The notes below the pieces were generated by a model that did no database searches, was not told the origin of the DNA, and saw only the letters and a list, made by a program, of their open reading frames with translations. The translations under genes and the position numbers were made by a program. From positions 1 through 51,021 of the forward strand of contig NZ_LRUN01000085.1 in the NCBI RefSeq assembly GCF_001679645.1: a stretch of DNA of 51,021 nt, in the 5' to 3' direction. Shown in pieces: positions 15,812 through 26,107 of this stretch; within the stretch, counting starts at the first letter, position 1, and every line of letters starts with the position of its first letter. This DNA comes from Pseudomonas bananamidigenes. Lineage in GTDB: Bacteria; Pseudomonadota; Gammaproteobacteria; Pseudomonadales; Pseudomonadaceae.

Positions 15812-15842
15812 CATAAGCGGCGAGCACGCAGCTCGCCGCCGG
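15812..15842 (-). terminator. Candidate terminator after acsA
   Basis: A 9-bp stem GCGGCGAGC / GCTCGCCGC with a 5-nt loop lies 13 nt past the acsA stop codon. In the minus direction it is followed by TTATGGCTT, a weak T-tract. Confidence 0.45.
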
Positions 15843-15851
15843 CAAAGCCTC

Positions 15852-17789
<1,938 letters not shown>

Positions 17790-17867
17790 GACGGTTCCTT
17801 ATTCTTGTTGTGCGACAAGGATAAAGATGCGCCGAGAGTCCAGGAGGTTCAAGTCATCCACAAACGA

Positions 17868-17959
17868 CTGTGGGAGCGAGCTTGCTCGCGATAGCGGAGT
17901 TTCAGTCAACGTCGATGTTGAATGAATAACCGAAATCGCGAGCAAGCTCGCTCCCACAG
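17868..17959. repeat. REPIN-type inverted repeat (copy 1)
   Basis: A 92-bp element begins CTGTGGGAGCGAGCTTGCTC and ends with its inverse, GAGCAAGCTCGCTCCCACAG, leaving a unique middle of about 50 bp. This is the GTGGGAGCGAGCTTGCTCGC word typical of P. fluorescens REP doublets mobilised by RAYT transposases. It lies between acsA and pgi and can fold into a long hairpin. A second element of exactly the same length lies at 21941-22032. Confidence 0.9.
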
Positions 17960-17980
17960 GGTTACTGCAGTGCGATCGGA

Positions 17981-19645
17981 TCAGCCGCGGTGACGGCCGC
18001 GGAAGTAGTTGATCAGACCTTGGGTGGACGCATCCTCGGCGGCGGTTTCCTCGCTGCCGACCAAACGGTTGTAGACGCCCTTGCCCAGTTCCTTGCCCAG
18101 TTCCACGCCCCACTGGTCGAAGGCGTTGATGCCCCAGACCACGCTCTGCACGAAGACTTTGTGTTCGTACATCGCCACCAGTGCGCCGAGACGGCGCGGG
18201 CTGATGCGCTCGACCACCAGGGTGTTGCTCGGACGGTTGCCCGGGATCACCTTGTGCGGTGCGAGTTTCTGCACCTGATCTTCGCTCATGCCTTTGTCGC
18301 GCAGTTCGGCTTCAGCTTCCGGCAGGGTCTTGCCGAGCATCAGCGCCTGGCTCTGGGACAGGCAGTTGGCGTACAGCCACTGATGGTGGTCGGATACCGG
18401 GTTGAAGCTGACGATCGGCACGATGAAGTCGGCCGGAATCAGTTGGGTGCCCTGGTGCAGCAACTGGTGGTAAGCGTGCTGGCCGTTGCAACCGACGCCG
18501 CCCCAGATCACCGGACCGGTATCGGTGGACACCGGGGTGCCGTCCTGACGCACGCTCTTGCCGTTGGATTCCATGTCCAGCTGCTGCAAGTGCTTGGTGA
18601 TGTTACGCAGATAGTGGTCGTACGGCAGGATCGCGTGGCTTTGCGCGCCCCAGAAGTTGCCGTACCACACGCCGAGCAAGGCCAGCAGGACCGGCATGTT
18701 CTGTTCGAACGGCGCGCTCTGGAAGTGCTGGTCCATGGTATAGGCACCGGACAGCAGTTCCTTGAAGTTGGACATGCCGATGGCCAGGGCAATCGGCAGA
18801 CCGATGGCCGACCACAGTGAATAACGACCGCCGACCCAGTCCCACATCGGGAAAATGTTCTCTTCGCGAATACCGAATGCCACAGCCGCCGCGTTGTTGC
18901 TCGATACGGCGATGAAGTGACGGTACAGCTCGGCTTCCGAACCGCCCTGGGCCAGATACCAGGCGCGGGCGGCCTGGGCGTTTTTCAGGGTTTCGAGGGT
19001 GTTGAACGACTTCGACGACACGATGAACAGTGTGGTCTCGGCGCGCAGCTTCTGCGTCAGTTCGTGGAATTCGCTGCCGTCGATGTTCGCCAGGTAATGG
19101 CAGCGCACGCCTTTCTGGGCGTAGGACAGCAAGGCTTCGGAGACCAGCTCCGGGCCAAGGAACGAACCACCGATGCCGATGTTGACCACGTCAGTGATCG
19201 GCTTCTCGGTGTAACCGCGCCACAGGCCGTCGTGGATCTTGCCGACCAGGTCGGTGATCTGGTTCAGCACCTTGTGCACTTCCGGCATCACGTTGACGCC
19301 GTTGACCGACAGTTTGTCGCCGACAGGGCGGCGCAGGGCGGTGTGCAGTGCCGGACGGCCTTCGGAAGAGTTGACGATTTCGCCGTCGAACAGCGCCTTG
19401 ATCGCGCCCTTGAGATCGACTTCATTGGCCAGACCCACCAGCAGGTTGCGGGTCTCGGCGTTGATCAGATTCTTCGAATAATCGAGAAACAGTCCGCAGC
19501 TGCTGAGGGTGAACTGAGTGAAGCGCTGCGGATCGGCGTTGAAGGCTTCGCGCATGCTGAAATCCTGCATGGCTTGGCGGTGGTCTTTCAACGCCTGCCA
19601 GGCAGGCAGAGCGGTAACGTCATGAGGAGTGCGGTAGTACGCCAT
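17981..19645 (-). CDS. pgi: Glucose-6-phosphate isomerase
   Basis: A 554-aa enzyme interconverting glucose-6-phosphate and fructose-6-phosphate. In pseudomonads it mainly serves the cyclic Entner-Doudoroff/gluconeogenic route because phosphofructokinase is missing. Family landmarks: VVNIGIGGSFLGPELVSEAL (phosphate binding), FIVSSKSFNTLETL, signature 1 MWDWVGGRYSLWSAIGLP and signature 2 with GCNGQHAYHQLLHQGT. The catalytic-lysine region near VFVQSVVWGINAFDQWGVELGK is intact. AAAAGGAAAA precedes the ATG. Full length. Confidence 0.97.
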   Translation of the reverse strand: MAYYRTPHDVTALPAWQALKDHRQAMQDFSMREAFNADPQRFTQFTLSSCGLFLDYSKNLINAETRNLLVGLANEVDLKGAIKALFDGEIVNSSEGRPALHTALRRPVGDKLSVNGVNVMPEVHKVLNQITDLVGKIHDGLWRGYTEKPITDVVNIGIGGSFLGPELVSEALLSYAQKGVRCHYLANIDGSEFHELTQKLRAETTLFIVSSKSFNTLETLKNAQAARAWYLAQGGSEAELYRHFIAVSSNNAAAVAFGIREENIFPMWDWVGGRYSLWSAIGLPIALAIGMSNFKELLSGAYTMDQHFQSAPFEQNMPVLLALLGVWYGNFWGAQSHAILPYDHYLRNITKHLQQLDMESNGKSVRQDGTPVSTDTGPVIWGGVGCNGQHAYHQLLHQGTQLIPADFIVPIVSFNPVSDHHQWLYANCLSQSQALMLGKTLPEAEAELRDKGMSEDQVQKLAPHKVIPGNRPSNTLVVERISPRRLGALVAMYEHKVFVQSVVWGINAFDQWGVELGKELGKGVYNRLVGSEETAAEDASTQGLINYFRGRHRG

Positions 19646-19738
19646 CGCTGCGGTTTTCCTTTTTACTTGAACGGCCTTTTGAACACTGAAAAGACCTCCC
19701 CGCCATGTTTGGGCGAGGGGGGCAACTGCGTCGACACG

Positions 19739-19768
19739 ATTACATTGGCGCAGGGCGAATACAGTAAA
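19739..19768 (-). promoter_or_regulatory. Candidate sigma-70 promoter of pgi
   Basis: On the minus strand TTTACT (19763-19768) and TGTAAT (19739-19744) are separated by 18 bp and lie about 95 bp before the pgi ATG. Agreement with consensus is moderate. Confidence 0.4.
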
Positions 19769-19956
19769 CCCGGCGCGGCGATCTGTCTTGGCTTCTTCTG
19801 ACCTGTTACCTGTACTTTTTTAACATCGATAACAGGAAAGACCGACAGACGGCGAATAATGCGAGCAAGTCCCTGATGATCGCGCGCCTCGAACGGCGGG
19901 CAGTTTGCACGATGGGTGGGTAGGCAGCAATACGGTCTGGAAGGGGATGCGGCACG

Positions 19957-19990
19957 AATGAGGGAGCGAGCAGGCTGGCTCCCTCATTTT
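19957..19990. terminator. Terminator-like hairpin after panC
   Basis: The stem AATGAGGGAGC / GCTCCCTCATT lies 15 nt past the panC stop codon. The T-tract is better on the plus strand (CATTTTG) than in the direction of panC transcription, so its strength as a panC terminator is uncertain. Confidence 0.5.
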
Positions 19991-20003
19991 GCTGTTGCGG
20001 TGT

Positions 20004-20864
20004 TCAGGCGGGGGTATCGAGGTTCAGGTGCAGGTTGTCGATCAACCGAGTGGTGCCGAGGAACGCCGCCACCAGAATCACCAGGTCACGATCTTCTGCC
20101 GTGGCCGGACGCAGGGTCAGGGCGTGGCGGATTTCCAGGTAATCCGGGCGCAGGCCGGCGGCTTCCAGCTGTTGCCGCTGTGCCTGGATCAAGGCCGGGA
20201 AGTCGCGCTCGCCCTGCCGGATCGACTCGGCAATGCTGCTCAGGGCGCGGTAAACGACTGGCGCCACGGCACGCTGCTGTTCGTTGAGGAAACCGTTGCG
20301 CGACGACAGCGCCAGACCGTCGGCAGCGCGTACGGTCGGCTCGCCGATGATCTGGATCGGCATGTTCAGGTCGTGCACCAGTGCGCGGATCACCGCCAGC
20401 TGCTGATAGTCCTTTTGACCGAAAATCGCCAGATCCGGCTGGACCATGTTGAACAGCTTGCTGACCACGGTCGCCACGCCTTCGAAGTGCCCGGGGCGGC
20501 TGGCGCCGCACAGTCCTTCGGAAAGCAGCGGTACGCTGACCCGGGTCTGGCCGGCCATGCCGTCGGGGTACATTTCTTCGACGGTCGGGGCAAACAACAG
20601 GGAGCAGCCGGCTTCCAGCAGCTTTTCCTGATCCGCCGCCAGGGTGCGCGGGTACTTGTCGAGGTCTTCGCCGGCGCCGAACTGCAGCGGGTTGACGAAA
20701 ATGCTCGCGACCACGAAATCCACGCGTTGCCTGGCCTTGGTGATCAGTGCGATGTGGCCGCTGTGCAGGTTGCCCATGGTCGGGACGAAGCCGATGCGCT
20801 TGCCTTCGCTGCGGGCGCGGGCTACGGCGGCACGCAGTTCACGTACGGTTTTGACGGTGTTCAT
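20004..20864 (-). CDS. panC: Pantothenate synthetase
   Basis: A 286-aa ligase that joins pantoate and beta-alanine with ATP to make pantothenate (vitamin B5). The nucleotidyltransferase HIGH-type motif PTMGNLHSGH lies near residues 28-37. QFGAGEDLDKYPRT and FGQKDYQQLAVIR bind pantoate and ATP, and ALSSRNGFL is the KMSKS-equivalent loop. The ATG overlaps the panB stop by 4 nt, and no good ribosome binding site is visible, so translation probably depends on panB. The beta-alanine source (panD) is not adjacent. Confidence 0.97.
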   Translation of the reverse strand: MNTVKTVRELRAAVARARSEGKRIGFVPTMGNLHSGHIALITKARQRVDFVVASIFVNPLQFGAGEDLDKYPRTLAADQEKLLEAGCSLLFAPTVEEMYPDGMAGQTRVSVPLLSEGLCGASRPGHFEGVATVVSKLFNMVQPDLAIFGQKDYQQLAVIRALVHDLNMPIQIIGEPTVRAADGLALSSRNGFLNEQQRAVAPVVYRALSSIAESIRQGERDFPALIQAQRQQLEAAGLRPDYLEIRHALTLRPATAEDRDLVILVAAFLGTTRLIDNLHLNLDTPA

Positions 20865-21661
20865 GCGGAGAATCCGTGTTCGATCCCGGGGAAAGTGGCG
20901 GCTTTGACTTCGTTCACGTAAGCCTTCAGCGCGGACTGGATGCTGTTCTGGTCCTGCATGAAGTTCTTCACGAATTTCGGAACGCGACCACTGATCGACA
21001 GGCCGAGCATGTCGTGCAGGACCAGTACCTGGCCATCGGTATCAGTGCCGGCGCCGATGCCGATCACCGGAATTTTCACCGCCTGAGTGATTTCGGCGGC
21101 CAGTTCGCTCGGTACGCATTCGAGCAGCAACATCGCGGCGCCCGCCTGCTCCAGAGAGATTGCGTCGGCGCGCATCTGGCGCGCCTGGTTTTCGTTACGC
21201 CCCTGCACTTTATAGCCACCGAGAATGTTCACGGCTTGCGGAGTCAGGCCCATGTGGGCGCAGACCGGTACACCGCGTTCGGCCAGCAGGCGGATGGATT
21301 CCGCCAGCCACAGCGCACCTTCGACCTTGATCATGTGCGCACCGGCCTGCATCAGCCTGGCGCTGTTGGTCATGGTCTGTTCGAGGGTGGCGTTGGCCAT
21401 GAACGGCAGGTCGGCCAGGATCAGGGCGTCGGTGTTGCCGCGCTTGACGCAGGCGGTGTGGTAGGCCATTTCCTCGATGGTCACCGGCAGGGTGCTGTCG
21501 TGACCTTGCAGGACCATGCCGAGGGAGTCGCCCACCAGCAGCACTTCGACACCGGCCTCGTTGCAGGCGTGGGCGAAGGTCGCGTCATAGCAGGTCAGCA
21601 TGGTGATCTTTTCACCTTTCTGCTTGAGGCTCTGGAGCGTGGTCAGGGTGATGGCTGGCAT
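20861..21661 (-). CDS. panB: Ketopantoate hydroxymethyltransferase
   Basis: A 266-aa enzyme that adds a hydroxymethyl group from 5,10-methylene-THF to 2-oxoisovalerate, the first committed step of pantothenate synthesis. The TIM-barrel landmarks are LTCYDATFAHACNEAGVEVLLVGDSLGM (metal-binding Asp), LILADLPFM, MIKVEGA, MGLTPQAVN, LLLECVP (catalytic Glu) and IGIGAGTDTDGQVLVLHDML. GAGG lies upstream of the ATG. It is the first gene of panB-panC. Confidence 0.97.
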   Translation of the reverse strand: MPAITLTTLQSLKQKGEKITMLTCYDATFAHACNEAGVEVLLVGDSLGMVLQGHDSTLPVTIEEMAYHTACVKRGNTDALILADLPFMANATLEQTMTNSARLMQAGAHMIKVEGALWLAESIRLLAERGVPVCAHMGLTPQAVNILGGYKVQGRNENQARQMRADAISLEQAGAAMLLLECVPSELAAEITQAVKIPVIGIGAGTDTDGQVLVLHDMLGLSISGRVPKFVKNFMQDQNSIQSALKAYVNEVKAATFPGIEHGFSA

Positions 21662-22041
21662 GTAAGAAATCCTCGTTCAGGCGCTTTGGAAACTACTGCG
21701 AGTAACGCGCGTGATTCGTCATCTATTCAGGCGCACGCTCTTTTGTCGTGCTTATAAGGCCTGGATTGCGCCCTTGTATGCCGGGTTGGCGGCAGCGGGA
21801 CGCCTATAGTCGTGATGAGGCCTCAGGAAGTCAATTGCATGTGTTACCGCATTGTTACGAGGGGAGTGTTACCGGCGTTACTGATGCGATTCAGCGGGGC
21901 GGCGGGCCTGATTCGCAGGATTTTCGTCCTACAAAAAACCCTGTGGGAGCGAGCTTGCTCGCGAAAGCGGTCAGTCAGCCAATGCAAATATTGACGGTCA
22001 GATTGCCTTCGCGGGCAAGCTCGCTCCCACAGGGTGTGGTA
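21662..22041. other. Intergenic region between panB and folK
   Basis: 380 bp without a supported gene. The panB upstream region occupies the first part and the second REPIN element (21941-22032) the last part, ending 9 bp from the folK stop codon. Nothing else stands out. Confidence 0.6.
21941..22032. repeat. REPIN-type inverted repeat (copy 2)
   Basis: A 92-bp element with the same ends as the copy at 17868-17959: CTGTGGGAGCGAGCTTGCTC on the left and an inverted GCAAGCTCGCTCCCACAG on the right. The inner sequence differs, as expected for REPINs. One arm has a base change (GCGGGCAAGC instead of GCGAGCAAGC). It lies just past folK and may also stabilise or end that transcript. Confidence 0.9.
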
Positions 22042-22527
22042 TCAGTTTGAGGTAATGCGTTCGAGGCCGACGAACGGGCAGGCTGCGAGCAGATCTGCAA
22101 GTGTCCGGCCATCGGCCAGGCGCAGACTTTCGGGGGCCAGTTCGGCCAGGGGATAGAGGACGAACGCGCGTTCCTGCATGTGGTAATGCGGGACTTTGAG
22201 GCGCGGCTCGTCGATCAGGCGATCACCGAACAGCAGAATGTCCAGATCCAGCGTGCGAGGCCCCCAGCGCTCCAGGCGTTCGCGACCCTGATCGTTTTCG
22301 ATAGCTTGCAGGGCGTCGAGCAATTCCAGCGGGGCGAGTGTGCTGTCGAGTGCGGCGACCGCGTTGGTGTACCGCGGCTGACCCGGCAGCAGCGAGTCGC
22401 TCTGGTAAAAGGCCGATACACCGACCAGTGTTGTACACGGCAGATGCGCCAAGGCATCGACCGCGCTGCGCAATTGTTCGGCGGGGTCAGCCAGATTGCT
22501 GCCCATGCCGAGGTAGATACGCTCCAT
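22042..22527 (-). CDS. folK: 6-hydroxymethyl-7,8-dihydropterin pyrophosphokinase
   Basis: A 161-aa HPPK that moves pyrophosphate from ATP to hydroxymethyl-dihydropterin in folate synthesis. The N-terminal YLGMGSNLADP, the pterin-binding SAFYQSDSLLPGQPRYTNAVAAL, and the signature GPRTLDLDILLFGD with the magnesium-binding Asp pair are all present, as is HYHMQERAFVLYPL. The ATG lies 3 nt beyond the pcnB stop codon, with a short AAGG site within the end of pcnB. pcnB-folK forms an operon here as in enterics. Confidence 0.96.
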   Translation of the reverse strand: MERIYLGMGSNLADPAEQLRSAVDALAHLPCTTLVGVSAFYQSDSLLPGQPRYTNAVAALDSTLAPLELLDALQAIENDQGRERLERWGPRTLDLDILLFGDRLIDEPRLKVPHYHMQERAFVLYPLAELAPESLRLADGRTLADLLAACPFVGLERITSN

Positions 22528-22530
22528 GCC

Positions 22531-23919
22531 TTATTCGCCCGAAGCGCCGGCGCGTTTGCGCTTGGCGCCGCTGCTGCGACGACGCTTGCGTGGGGCGCCG
22601 GTCCCGTCTTCCTTGCCGCTGAGATCACGGATCATGTCGCGGCGTTCGCTGTCATTGGCGTCCTGATAGTCGGTCCACCATTCGCCCAGACCGTCGGTCT
22701 GCTCGCCGGCGCTTTCACGCAGCAGCAGGAAGTCGTAGCCGGCGCGGAAGCGCGGATTATCCAGCAACAGGTCGGCACGTTTGCCGCTGCGGCGTGGCAG
22801 GCGTTCCTGCATGTCCCAGATCTCGCGGATCGGCAGGGTGAAACGTTTTGGAATCGCAATGCGCTGGCACTGTTCGGCGATCAGCTCGTGGGCCGCTTCC
22901 TGCATCGCCGGAATCGGCGGCATGCCGCGCTCCTGCAGGCGCAACACGCGAGCCGGCAGGGCTGGCCACAGCAGCGCGGCAAACAGGAACGCCGGGGTCA
23001 CCGGTTTGTTTTGCTTGATCCGCAGATCGGTGTTGGTCAGTGCCTCGCTGATCAGCGTATGGGTGTATTCCGGGTTGTATTCCAGTGCGTCGGAACTGGC
23101 CGGGAACAACGGCGCGAACAATTGCAGATCGACCAGCATCTCGAAGGTGATGGCGCCATGTCCGGACAGGAACAACTTGAGCACTTCCTCGAACAGTCGC
23201 GCCGAAGGAATTTCACGCAGCATCGGTGCCAGATCGCGGATGGGCTGGACGGTGTGTTTTTCAATGCCGAAGTTGAGCTTGGCGGCGAAACGCACGGCCC
23301 GCAGCATCCGCACCGGGTCTTCCTGGTAACGCTGCTTCGGATCGCCGATGAGGCGGATCAGATGATTGCGGATGTCGTGTACGCCGTTGGCGTAATCGAG
23401 GATGCGCTCGCTGACCGGATCGTAATACAAAGCGTTGATGGTGAAGTCGCGGCGTTGCGCGTCTTCTTCCAGGGTGCCGTAAACGTTGTCGCGCAGAATG
23501 CGCCCGCTCTCGTTGCGCGAGGACTGGTTGTTGTCTTCGTCGTCTTCGTTTTGCGGGTGATTGGCACGGAATGTCGCGACCTCGATGATTTCGCGACCGA
23601 AATGGATGTGTACCAGCTTGAAGCGGCGGCCGATGATCCGCGCGTTGCGGAATTCGGCGCGAACCTGTTCGGGGGTGGCGCTGGTGGCGACGTCGAAGTC
23701 TTTGGGTGTGATGCCCAGCAACATGTCTCGCACGCAACCACCGACCAGATAGGCCTGGTAGCCGGCGCCCTGCAGACGTTCGACGATGTTGACCGCGTAT
23801 CGGCTGAATTGCGCCTTTTGCAGCGAATGTTGGCCGCTGTTGAGGACTTCAGGCGTGCTGCGGATGTGTTGCGTACGACGCCGGGGCGTTCGGAGTGACT
23901 GGAACAGCTTCTTCAGCAT
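22531..23919 (-). CDS. pcnB: Poly(A) polymerase I
   Basis: A 462-aa nucleotidyltransferase that adds poly(A) tails to RNA and promotes decay. The family core is YLVGGCVRDMLLG (GG at 60-61), DFDVATSATPEQVRAEF with the metal-binding DxD (D74, D76), RRRDFTINALYYDP, and DPVRMLRAVRFAAKLNFGIEKHT. The C-terminus is strongly basic (RKRRRSSGAKRKRAG) and should bind RNA. The start MLKKLFQSLR at 23919 fits the family, but its ribosome binding site is poor. E. coli pcnB is also weakly translated, from a non-AUG codon. It lies downstream of crcZ and may receive CbrB-driven read-through. Confidence 0.95.
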   Translation of the reverse strand: MLKKLFQSLRTPRRRTQHIRSTPEVLNSGQHSLQKAQFSRYAVNIVERLQGAGYQAYLVGGCVRDMLLGITPKDFDVATSATPEQVRAEFRNARIIGRRFKLVHIHFGREIIEVATFRANHPQNEDDEDNNQSSRNESGRILRDNVYGTLEEDAQRRDFTINALYYDPVSERILDYANGVHDIRNHLIRLIGDPKQRYQEDPVRMLRAVRFAAKLNFGIEKHTVQPIRDLAPMLREIPSARLFEEVLKLFLSGHGAITFEMLVDLQLFAPLFPASSDALEYNPEYTHTLISEALTNTDLRIKQNKPVTPAFLFAALLWPALPARVLRLQERGMPPIPAMQEAAHELIAEQCQRIAIPKRFTLPIREIWDMQERLPRRSGKRADLLLDNPRFRAGYDFLLLRESAGEQTDGLGEWWTDYQDANDSERRDMIRDLSGKEDGTGAPRKRRRSSGAKRKRAGASGE

Positions 23920-24083
23920 GGGATGCACTGTTTGAAGGAATGTTCGGCCATACCAGAGAATGGCCGCATGATGGGCGAGGATTCTAGCATTTAGTCGAGG
24001 GATGGTGTAGGACACGGCAGATATGAGCTGAAAGCCGCAGCTGCAAGGGTAAAGCGGGGCGATTTCGAGGATTTTGCGGGGTG

Positions 24084-24451
24084 GGAAACTACAAGGGGAG
24101 CCGAAGCTCCCCAAGAAGTAGTTGCGTGCTCTTTTTATTATTGATTCGGGCTTCTTGTTTTTGTTGAGCGCCCTCGCCATGAAGCTTTTCTTCATGACCC
24201 TCCCAATCGGGAGCCAAGAGCAAACGGATTGCTTTGGTCGCTGAATTGCAGTGATCTTGCGATCCAACCAGTACAGGCTCTGTCTTAGGACAGTTTTTGT
24301 TGTTCTCGGCCTGGTCGTGGGACAAGCCCCAAATACAATGCCTCTCCAAAAGAATCAGTTAGCTGCGTCTCTCGCCGTCTTGTTTTTATTGTGCGTGAGT
24401 CGATTCGTCTTATTTTTATTGTCTTGTGCATTGCTTGTTATTGTTCTTGTA
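24084..24451 (-). ncRNA. crcZ: CrcZ small RNA
   Basis: About 368 nt on the minus strand between cbrB and pcnB, the position of CrcZ in all pseudomonads I know. The 5' end is predicted 12 nt past the -12 box of the sigma-54 promoter. The RNA carries six A-rich Hfq/Crc target clusters of the AANAANAA type, at plus positions 24434-24450, 24409-24423, 24380-24393, 24291-24307, 24151-24168 and 24129-24144. It ends in a stem GGGGAGC / GCTCCCC with a TTCG loop (24095-24112) followed by a T-rich tail. CrcZ sequesters Hfq-Crc when preferred carbon sources are lacking and so lifts catabolite repression. The exact ends are inferred. Confidence 0.92.
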
Positions 24452-24460
24452 CCAGACATA

Positions 24461-24478
24461 TAGCAGGTGCCGTGCCAA
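24461..24478 (-). promoter_or_regulatory. Sigma-54 promoter of crcZ
   Basis: The minus-strand sequence TTGGCACGGCACCTGCTA has GG (24476-24475) and GC (24464-24463) exactly 12 bp apart, a near-perfect -24/-12 element. It shares the TTGGCACGG core with the pilA promoter. The predicted transcript start is 24451. Confidence 0.9.
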
Positions 24479-24536
24479 CTTTTGCGAACCCCAGTAAAAC
24501 AAGGGGTTAGGTCGATATGACCGTTTTTTGGGGGCG

Positions 24537-24574
24537 AAAAAAAGCCGGGGTTTCGTTACCGATAACCCCGGCTT
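24537..24574 (-). terminator. Terminator of cbrB
   Basis: In the minus direction a stem AGCCGGGGTT / AACCCCGGCT is followed by seven T residues. It stops cbrXAB transcription ahead of crcZ, so crcZ depends on its own promoter. Confidence 0.9.
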
Positions 24575-24575
24575 C

Positions 24576-24601
24576 TGTTACGTGAAAAGACTGAGGTAAC
24601 A
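24576..24601. promoter_or_regulatory. CbrB binding site (distal activator of crcZ)
   Basis: TGTTAC (24576-24581), 14 nt, then GTAACA (24596-24601) exactly match the TGTTAC-N14-GTAACA consensus reported for CbrB in P. putida. The centre lies about 138 bp upstream of the predicted crcZ start, a normal enhancer distance for a sigma-54 activator. Confidence 0.85.
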
Positions 24602-24620
24602 GTTTTTTCACACATTCAAC

Positions 24621-24646
24621 GGTTACCCGCACACTCGACAGGTAAC
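24621..24646. promoter_or_regulatory. Second, weaker CbrB-like site
   Basis: GGTTAC (24621-24626) and GGTAAC (24641-24646) form an imperfect inverted repeat of the same type, with 15 nt rather than 14 between the GTTAC/GTAAC half-sites. It begins directly past the cbrB stop codon. Co-operative binding with the perfect site is an inference. Confidence 0.5.
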
Positions 24647-24648
24647 GT

Positions 24649-26085
<1,437 letters not shown>

Positions 26086-26107
26086 TGATTCGATTCTCTC
26101 GACGGTC

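Larger units (their letters stand above)
19646..20003. other. Intergenic region between pgi and panC
   Basis: 358 bp without a supported gene. The part next to pgi holds a plausible minus-strand promoter, and the part next to panC holds a terminator-like hairpin. P. aeruginosa, from memory, has panD between panC and pgi. No panD remnant is recognisable here, and the gap is too short for a full copy. Confidence 0.6.
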
